DNA of 64,000 bases, taken from contig CM070569.1 of the NCBI GenBank assembly GCA_036346355.1, forward strand, positions 42,572,276 to 42,636,275. Direction: 5' to 3'. A program made the translations under genes and the position numbers. How positions within the stretch are numbered: position 1 is the first letter of the stretch; each line of letters opens with the position of its first letter. The notes under the pieces are model-generated. The model ran no database searches and was not told the origin of the DNA. It worked only from the letters and a program-made list of their open reading frames with translations. Positions 56,591 through 64,000 of this stretch are shown one piece after another. Source of the DNA: Rhipidocladum racemiflorum. Lineage: Eukaryota > Streptophyta > Magnoliopsida > Poales > Poaceae.

Positions 56591-57954
56591 CAAGGTTTAA
56601 AATCTCGTTTTGAGTCAAATCCCGGAGGTTCCCGAAATCCGAAATTTCGGCGAGATTCGGAAATTTCGGACAAAATCCGGATGAATTGCAAAAACCAAAT
56701 TTCAAATCCGGTTTTTTTTCAACCGGGAAATCCGAGATCTCGACCGAAATCACGAGATCTCGGGCGAAATCACCGAGATCTCGGCCAAATTGAACCCGCC
56801 GAAAAATGGTCCAAAATACGTCAAAAATTTTTGAAACTTTTTTTGGTTGGTCTTGACATATTACTAATGTTTCCATAACAATTTGAGATGATAATCAATC
56901 ATGAGGAATTTTTTAAAAATGTAACAGTGGTAAAGTCATCGTAAAAACCATATGTAAAATCAGTTTTTGATTTTTCAAATGTAACAAATGAACTTCAAGT
57001 CATTTAAAAAGTTTTATATATGTTGTTGCTTCAAGCCAAATACTTGTGAGGTAATTGCTTATTTGCATGAGATGTCCAAATTCCAAAACAAATCACATAC
57101 AATGTTCAAATCACATCTTACCTAGCTATATTCTATATTCAGCATGCTAGTTACAATGAATCATATCTAATTTGGTAATAGAATCAAATCAATTCAGCAT
57201 GATATTATAAGAATCATTCGGACCAAAAAAATTTGCTTGCGACGAAATCTCGCTTAATCTACCCGAGATCTCGCTTAATCTGGCCGAGATCTCGCTCTCC
57301 ACGGCCGAGATGCGCCGCTGCACCGCCATCGGTGGCCGGAGATTGTGTCTAGGCGACTCAGCTCTACTCGGTGAGTGAGAACAAAGTGATGGTTTGCTGT
57401 ATGAGCCCGTGAGCCGTTGCCAATTATTGCTTTTGTGAATAACATAAGACCCAATCTATAAATACAGGCCTTCATTACTTCAAAACAGGAAACAAGGCTT
57501 GGTGCAGCTGGTTAGTGGCGTTGGATAAGACTTAATTTTATGTATGTTCAACCTTTTCTTTGGAAATGAAAAATAGTTCAAACTACTTTAGAAAATTTTG
57601 AAATTTTTTGTGAATGGTCCTAACACATCCATAATATTCCCATAAAATTTTCAGATGATGATCAATCTTGAGAAATTTTAAAAAATTCGGACAGTGCAAA
57701 CCGACAAATTGAACCGACCAAAAAATGGTCAAAAACACATCAAAAATTTTAGAAATTTTTTGTGGATGATCTTGACCCTAAATACAATCAAATACAGTGC
57801 ACAAAAATCAAAATCCGGTAAAAAAACCCGAGATCTCGCCGAGAAATTCGAAATTCGAATTTTTTTTTGAATTTTTTGAATTTTCCAGAATTTTGAATCT
57901 CGGAGGGGTCCAAAGTCCGAGATTTCGGATTTCGGTCCAAAATTTCAATCCTTG
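56591..57954. mobile_element. hAT-like non-autonomous element with CGAGATCTCGG palindromes (1364 bp)
   Basis: Left end CAAGGTTTAAAATCTCG and right end (reverse complement) CAAGGATTGAAATTTTGG are inverted. Flanks AAGCAGAC (56583-56590) and AAACAGAC (57955-57962) match at 7 of 8 bases. Both ends are dense in CGAGATCTCGG and GAAATTTCGG words. There is no transposase, and the middle is AT-rich. Confidence 0.65.
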
Positions 57955-58178
57955 AAACAGACCATGTATATGATGAGTTAAAGGCCATTTCCTGTAAATG
58001 TTGTTGATCTTTAGCACAGTGAAGAGGGAAAATATATGCGTACAGGTTATCATGAACAATTTCGTCAATGACAGTCGACAACCAGACGGTGATGCCAATT
58101 GACGACCGGCGCGTCCGGCCGGTCGTTATTCATTTCGCCTTGAAATGGTGACCGCAGTGGCGTCGTTGATTAATTGCA

Positions 58179-58180
<2 letters not shown>

Positions 58181-58217
<37 letters not shown>
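58181..58217. repeat. (CT)n microsatellite
   Basis: About 18 CT units in an uninterrupted run. Confidence 0.97.
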
Positions 58218-58218
<1 letters not shown>

Positions 58219-58734
58219 ACAAGTACAGTCAGACCAATTATCAGCAAGAAGTAATAGGTTTACGATGCTCCACTTCTAGTTAATATATAGGATCTTCGAA
58301 GAAATCCGAGATTACATACTACTAGCTTATCGAAACCAGAGGTTAATTTGAATATATGTACTTACTGCTGCTGCTTGAGACAAAAGGGCAGGGCTGCTAC
58401 TAATTAATGTGCAGAAGAAAGCAAGGAAGATGTATTGTTACTGTTGTACCGTCGAAGATCAGGCTAGTATATACGTGCCCACTAGTTTACTAGCTAGCCG
58501 GATCATATCGGAATGCCTGTTCAGTTTTTGTTGAAGCCAGAAGTTTAATTAGAGAGTGATTTTAAGTTCGTTTCGTCATCCAGCTTTTAGTTACAAAAAG
58601 AATTATCTTGCATGTATAGCTTTGAAAATTGTCACTCGATGAGCATCTAAACCTGACAACCACAGTTTCCAGCTACAGTCAGTGCAATAACAGGCTAGCA
58701 ATAGGGTCTAGAGCTAAGCTAGTGCATGTTTGGC
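58218..58734. other. intergenic DNA, nothing recognised
   Basis: No supported gene or repeat ends. Confidence 0.4.
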
Positions 58735-58737
58735 TTA

Positions 58738-58944
58738 GGCCAGAGAGTTTCATTACACAGTTTCCAAAAGTGCCACATCTACTTTTGTCTAGGTAACCGT
58801 GTATCTCAGGTTTCATCCTGATGAAACCCTCTCCCTTCCTATGAAACTCTTTCTATCTCTCTCTTCATAATTATCTTGCCATGTCACCAAAATGATGATG
58901 TGTCACATCATTTAATGAAAATGAAACTCCCATTGTGAATGGCC
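58738..58944. mobile_element. PIF/Harbinger-like MITE (207 bp)
   Basis: Left GGCCAGAGAGTTTCAT and right ATGAAACTCCCATTGTGAATGGCC-type end are inverted at GGCCA and the GTTTCAT block, with TTA on both sides (58735-58737, 58945-58947). Confidence 0.7.
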
Positions 58945-58947
58945 TTA

Positions 58948-59657
58948 GTTTTCCCATCTGAGCTTTGCATGCCTTAATTACAACAATCGAATTGTACGTC
59001 TTTTCATATCACGTCAATTAATCGATCACATCCTTTTCGATCAAGTTGCTGTCAAAATCTAATGCGATAACGAGATGCTGTGCATGATGACAGCTTGTGT
59101 GAAAGAGGGTGATAGCTCCGCCTAGCATTCGACACACGGAGTGCTATTGAAAATTACAAATAACAAATGCAATGGACTTAAAATCCTCCAAGATAAAAAA
59201 AAAGGGAGAGATTTACGACAAAAGCGAAAATCTTTTTTTTTCAGGGTGGAAAAATGCTTTAAAGAAAGGAATTATATGGAGGCTAGTACTGTTGCGTGAT
59301 CGAAATCCTACAGATAATTTACAGTTTAGGTATATTTGCAACAAATAAGAACTTTAAAAATTCCTTCGAAATTAATCCATTGTATTGAGGTCCATAGTAC
59401 GAAAACTAGGGAGAAAACAAACTGTGGAACCTCATAAGTCATAAGGATTTCCCTTCGATGTGTTCGAACCCAGATTAATTGCTGACGCGGACTCGCATAT
59501 ATTAGGTTAAACATACTGTCCTTCTCTCTCACTTGGAGTATCGCAAGTTTCCTCGAAAAATCAACATTCCAATGCAAGAAAGATCAATTACAGAACGTGG
59601 CCCTTGATTGTCGGGTAACGTAAGGAAGAACACTGTGGCCCTTGATTGTCGGGTAAT
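58948..59657. other. intergenic DNA with a 38-bp local duplication at its end
   Basis: Nothing coding. GTGGCCCTTGATTGTCGGGTA occurs at about 59598 and again 38 bp later; the second copy was then split by the hAT element at 59658. Confidence 0.6.
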
Positions 59658-60087
59658 CAGAGGCGTATCCAGAAAATTGGGAATATCTCGCGCAACGGAG
59701 GCTATGTACGTGTAGTATACAAGTATATAAGACCATCTAAGTGGTATTTACATTTTTTTAGAGGTGTTATGTACACTTTTTAGACATACTCCTTATGTGC
59801 GTATATGAAGGTACTTGCAAAATACACTAAAAACTATGTACTCATTTGCAATTTTTTCATGTGGATCTCATTGGAATATCTCATAATTAGTATATGAGTA
59901 TATTCAAAGTGATAAAAGAGTATTTCAAATTCGTTTGGGTGGTATTTCAGAGATGGGAGTAATTACTCCTAGAAGTAAAAAACATTTTTCCTATATATTA
60001 ATATTTTATATATATATATATGGAGGAGCCGGTGGGCCACGGGTGGGGCTTCAGCCCACCCGTGCCCCACCGGCAGATACGCCTCTG
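59658..60087. mobile_element. hAT MITE (430 bp)
   Basis: Ends CAGAGGCGTATCC and AGATACGCCTCTG are inverted (CAGNGGCG-type hAT ends), with a perfect 8-bp duplication CGGGTAAT (59650-59657, 60088-60095). An inner palindromic block GTGGGGC/GCCCCAC lies near the right end. Confidence 0.9.
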
Positions 60088-60095
60088 CGGGTAAT

Positions 60096-60885
60096 GAAAG
60101 GAAGATGAGCGCTCTTCTAAAACATGACGGCATGTCTACTGTAGTACAATGACTTTCTTGCAGTAAAAGATTAGGGCTAAACTTAGATAGCCAGCACACA
60201 GATCGAGATCATTCCCCGAACATTTGTCAGCCTCTCCTGTTTCTTAAGTCCCCATGTAGAACACGGGTTTCCCATATGATGGATATGAAGTTTCTTACGA
60301 AACCACCTCACTGCAATCATAGCATAAATGCCCGGCTTCTATTTCTTGCACTTGGTTGAAAATTTGCAGCAAGAACAGCTCAGCTGTGCTCCTTGTTCTT
60401 GCAATATCAATTCTATTTTTGAAAATGGAAATGCTTTTGACTATATTAACTTTGTTGGGGCTCTAATAGGCCCACTCATCAAATGGGGCTACAAATTATC
60501 TTTTCATTTTTGGGGGAAAATTATGGCAGGATGCAGACCGCACCTACTAGCCAGCTTTTTTTAGCTACTATTTTTACCCTCAGGCCTTGGCAACCCACAA
60601 ATTGTTGCTCCATATTGTTATTTTGGGAGTTTCTTTGGCGTAGCAAAGAGCCAAAGACTCACCACAGCTGTCTTACTGCGCTTTTGCAAGCATACTACTA
60701 CCACTGCTAACAAGCTAATTTGCCTTGAGTAAATTTCACAAAACTACAAATTTATTATCATATTTATACAAAAAAACTTCATATTTTAGCAATTATTTCA
60801 TAGGCATCGCAAAGCTTTAGATTTTAGAAACCACGTCGCATAGAGCAGTCTCCGACGCACTAGGCCCACTAGCTTGAGTCGTGGA
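60096..60885. other. intergenic DNA, nothing recognised
   Basis: Short frames only. The last five bases (GTGGA) are the duplication of the next element. Confidence 0.45.
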
Positions 60886-62235
60886 TGTTGGGAAACGGGT
60901 AGGCTACTTTAGCGTAAAATCAAAATCTTCTACTGCCTAACCAAGGAACCACTGCAAGTTATAGATCACAGAATTACCACTAGATGTGTAGACTTGTAGA
61001 AAAAGTAGAGTCGATGTAATGCGGTAATGCAGATGTAGTCGTACTATCCTCGCACCTCCTCCAACTGCTCCTCGTGACCATCGCAGGTTGCAGATCGTCC
61101 TAGAGTTGAAGCCTCGCAGCAACGCCTCTAAGGCATCCACACGTATGGGGCAGGAACACCATGCACCGGAGTGCTGGCGTCGGTTGCGTGGTTCTAGGCG
61201 AATGAAGGGTGGCGGGTAGGGTTTCGAGAATTCCGAATTCCTACTGTTTCTCTTCACCCTAAAGTCAGCACCCCCTCCCTTTAGATAGATGCCACACAAT
61301 GGGCTCTACATTATAGACCCATTAGGAACTTCAAACCATCAAAATTCGGACCACCATCCGAATTACATCCTAACCCTTTAAGCATGCGACCCTATAGGTT
61401 TACGTATACCTAGATATGGCTCGAGTACTCTTACTCGACCACTAATCGGTAGCAGTCCCTAGCAGGACGTAACGACTCCTAAGTATATGTAAAGATCACA
61501 TCAGACGAACCTAAATAATGCTTAGTTCTATGCATTTACCTTTGCCTCATGATATTAGTCAAACTCAAGGCGGGTACATACCATCCTTATTTAGTTAGCT
61601 CGACCACTCTTTCTTGATCATGTGATTCGGAATCCCTAACTACGGTTAACTCTTTAACCGCGAGGAGCATGGTTATGCATTTTTGGAATCCGACCACTCG
61701 AGAGTCCTAGAGATATCTCTCCCGTTGAATGGATGGGCAAATCCCATCTTGATCGACCATGCTTCACAACATGCTTCATGACAAACCCGAAAGCCACATT
61801 TATAACTACCCAGTTAAGGAGCAGCGTTTGGCAACCCCTAAGTAAGTTATTACTCATCTCGAGTACATGCGCCAATCTCAAGTCTAAGGATGATGAAAAA
61901 ATTACGACGTTCTCGCAGTGTTTCAAGATGGGTCGATCCAACTCCATGTTATCTAACATGTGTCCATATTATCAATTCGATATCTTTATATCTATGACCC
62001 ATGAAACAAGGTCATCAACCAATACATATGCTAGTCTATTCATATGTGTCCTCGTATGTTTATCAACTAGAAATCACTTTAGAATAATCATCACAAAGTT
62101 ATATATAGAATTTCACAAATAAGTCACATACTTGCTAATAAATAATAATGATAATATTCAAGGAACAAAGTAATTAATCATAAACATGAAAAATATAATC
62201 ATCTCCCTGACTATCTCTAGAGCATATCTTCAACA
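60886..62235 (-). repeat. solo copia LTR, Angela/BARE-like (1350 bp)
   Basis: The + strand starts TGTTGGGAAACGGG and ends GCATATCTTCAACA; the reverse strand thus begins TGTTGAAGATATGC, like Angela/BARE LTRs of grasses. A perfect 5-bp duplication GTGGA flanks it (60881-60885, 62236-62240). No internal region is present, so it is a recombined solo LTR. Confidence 0.9.
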
Positions 62236-62240
62236 GTGGA

Positions 62241-62991
62241 GCCCATCTATCCTTTAGATCAGCCCTGTAACACGTCTTACCAACAGAGGGGCAGGGGCAC
62301 CATGCCCATGTGGCCATGTGGCACCCAACTTGGTGAGCGTATAACGGGCTGGGACCTGGGAGGACACTAGCGGATGACAGCTGGACTTAAAAACTGTAGT
62401 TTTGCGATACATTACGTTCTTAAATACGAAGTTCTATGAAATTGTTATTTAAATATAGAAATTCTTGATACATATGGAAATTTACTCATTTGTTAGGAAC
62501 ACCTGCAAATCCCATCGAGGAGAGCACAGTTCTAGCAAAGCCCTTCTTTGTGAAGAGACCACTCAAGATTGAAAATAAGTCAAGCTCAGCTGCTCAAGCC
62601 ATTCCAAATTACAGCCATTATTACCAAGTTAGGCCTCTCCCCAACCGGAAACAAAATAAATAGAGGTAGCATGTAAGACGTCATCACTGAAGTACACACC
62701 ACTAATACGCATACACGATTACAACTACAACATATATACCTATAGATGGGTCTGCCTAGCTAGGGCCTTCTCCCAACCATCAGATTGGATCTCCAACGGT
62801 TAGGATTAATCTGCACAGATCTACAGTGTCAACTGGCAAACAACAACTAGCAACAGTGCTACAGCATCAAGCCTCGATCCAGGCATTGGTGCTCGATCAG
62901 ACGGCCCAAGTACTGCAACTGCACAGCACAGTAGATTCAGGTTGTACTTGTAACAACTCTCCCGGTGCAGCTCGCCCTCGCTCTCCCCTTG
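62241..62991 (+). promoter_or_regulatory. upstream region of the GA 2-oxidase gene
   Basis: About 750 bp between the solo LTR and the TATA box, without another element I can define. The segment is where promoter signals of the downstream gene should lie; I do not call individual binding sites. Confidence 0.5.
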
Positions 62992-62992
62992 C

Positions 62993-63002
62993 CTATATAT
63001 AG
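62993..63002 (+). promoter_or_regulatory. TATA box of the GA 2-oxidase gene
   Basis: CTATATATAG lies about 105 bp upstream of the ATG, giving a predicted transcription start near 63030 and a leader of about 75 bp. Confidence 0.75.
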
Positions 63003-63106
63003 CGAGCTCGCCTCGTATGATCGTATCAATGAAATCGAAACACTCTCGTGCTTGCTTACACCTTTGCTCTGCTTTTCCTCTGTTTCCCTGAGCCCAAGAA
63101 CCGGCC

Positions 63107-63543
63107 ATGGTGATCCTAGCCAAGGGCGAGCTCGAGCAGATAAGCTTCCCCGTGGTGCAGCCGCCGCTCGCCGACGTGCGGGAGGTCGACCTGTCCGCCT
63201 CGGGCCCCGACCGAGCGGCGGCGGCGCGCGCGCTGGTGGCGGCGTGCGAGGAGCAGGGATTCTTCAAGGTGACGGGCCACGGCGTGGCGCCGGAGCTCGT
63301 GAGCGCCGTGGAGGCCGCGGCGGCGGAGTTCTTCGCGCTGCCGCAGGCCGAGAAGGAGGCCGCCGCCGGGCGGCCGCTCGGGTACGGGAGCAAGCGGATC
63401 GGCAGCGGCGGCGACCTCGGGTGGATCGAGTATCTCCTGTTCTGCGTCACCCCCGCCGGTGCCGTGCCCGTCGCTTCCTTCTCGGCGTTACCGTGCGCGG
63501 CCAAGGCCGCCGCTTCGTCATCCTCGCCTTCCTGCCCCTTACG
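63107..63543 (+). CDS. GA2ox: gibberellin 2-oxidase, exon 1 (partial gene, runs off window)
   Basis: Predicted 2-oxoglutarate/Fe(II) dioxygenase that 2-beta-hydroxylates bioactive gibberellins or their precursors and so inactivates them; acts in the cytosol. Exon 1 encodes 145 residues plus two bases: N-terminus MVILAKGELEQI, then the DIOX_N domain with VDLSASG (27-33), EEQGFFKVTGHGV (48-60), a FFALPQAEKEAA segment, GYGSKRIG and GWIEYLLF. This closely follows grass class GA2ox1-type proteins. The donor ACG|GTGAGC at 63543/63544 leaves an open codon. The Fe- and 2OG-binding HxD...H...RxS half is in later exons beyond the window. Upstream TATA and a CAAGAACCGGCC context support this ATG. Confidence 0.88.
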
Positions 63544-64000
63544 GTGAGCTCTTTTCGAAGACAGTACTGTGCTGTACGTGCCGGCGCGCGCCAGCGCGGT
63601 TAATTCACGAGAAAGATTTGGAGCAAAAAGAGAATGCCCGTGTAAAAGCCAGCAACAACTTAGTTAATACTTTCGGGTTATTTTCTTTTAGCACATAGAA
63701 TAAAAAGATACTAAAAGTAACTGGATTATTTTTTAATTATTATCCCTAAATACTATATTAAATATAATACGTAGAAAATATCAAATAAATATGGTTATTT
63801 ATTATGGTTATAAAATAAACTTATCACACTAATTTGAATTGAATTACGGAATAGAACAAAATATTATTTACAAAATATGTACCATAAATTTAGAAGAAAT
63901 GAGTAGTTAGCTAGCCGAAAGGCCGTGGTAGATGGATGGTTTTTTTTTCACTCCCCTGCGTGCGTGTGGCGTAGACGTGTGGTATCAAGTACGCGTAGAT
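63544..64000 (+). other. first intron of the GA 2-oxidase gene (incomplete)
   Basis: Begins GTGAGC, and composition switches within ~80 bp from GC-rich to AT-rich. No acceptor with a continuing dioxygenase frame is visible before the window ends. Confidence 0.7.

Noticed and set aside
62821..63504. 227-codon reverse frame over the GA2ox exon
   Set aside because: It is the antisense shadow of the strongly GC-biased exon, and its C-terminal half lies in the promoter.

Overview
The window is nuclear DNA of a grass. Two host genes have the very GC-rich coding sequence and short introns usual in grasses. The space between them is filled with nested LTR retrotransposons, Mutator, hAT, CACTA, PIF/Harbinger (Tourist) and Tc1/mariner (Stowaway) elements of the kinds grasses carry. 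I cannot name the species. Gene and family names rest on reading motifs by eye, without any database search.

Layout. 1-6630: the 5' part of a reverse-strand Ty3/gypsy element inserted into a Ty1/copia element, whose 3' half (RT-RNase H with a nonsense codon, then a 3' LTR) follows. 6631-9118: an LTR-like GC-rich stretch, a 948-bp hAT-type element and a 451-bp Mutator-type foldback, both with target-site duplications (TSDs). 10440-12346: a complete two-exon cationic amino acid transporter gene. 14105-19975: a decayed copia element (LTR, tRNA-binding site, gag, protease) split by a 2576-bp LTR-like insertion with TGAAA/TTTCA ends and a perfect GTTTC duplication. 20311-24847: a 4.5-kb solo LTR (TSD CAATC). 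24949-25995: a reverse-strand gene of the 'putative gypsy type transposon' domain family, with one in-frame stop.

26111-40493 is one complete 14.4-kb non-autonomous LTR retrotransposon on the reverse strand. It has two 5.5-kb LTRs, an initiator-Met primer site, a polypurine tract and a TCCCT duplication. Its only substantial gene is a multi-zinc-knuckle Gag-like protein, and no pol is visible. It sits just upstream of the TATA box of the 24949-25995 gene. The displaced upstream promoter (three 58-bp repeats, two with a G-box, then a duplicated module) now lies at 40494-42000.

43597-45187: three MITEs. 46624-51407: a 4.8-kb Mutator-like element with long inverted ends, a ruined transposase and two internal minisatellites. 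51940-52360: a GC-rich island. 52403-60087: hAT-like, Stowaway, CACTA-end, Tourist and PIF elements plus a giant-LTR fragment. 60886-62235: a perfect solo LTR (TSD GTGGA). 63107-63543: exon 1 of a gibberellin 2-oxidase gene that runs off the window.

The two host genes (amino-acid import; gibberellin inactivation) show no functional link. The strongest observations are: the giant-LTR element; a set of dyad-symmetric signals, one with a compensated change, shared by all giant LTRs here; the concentration of LTR1/LTR2 differences at CTG/CAG sites; and the split promoter with G-box repeats.
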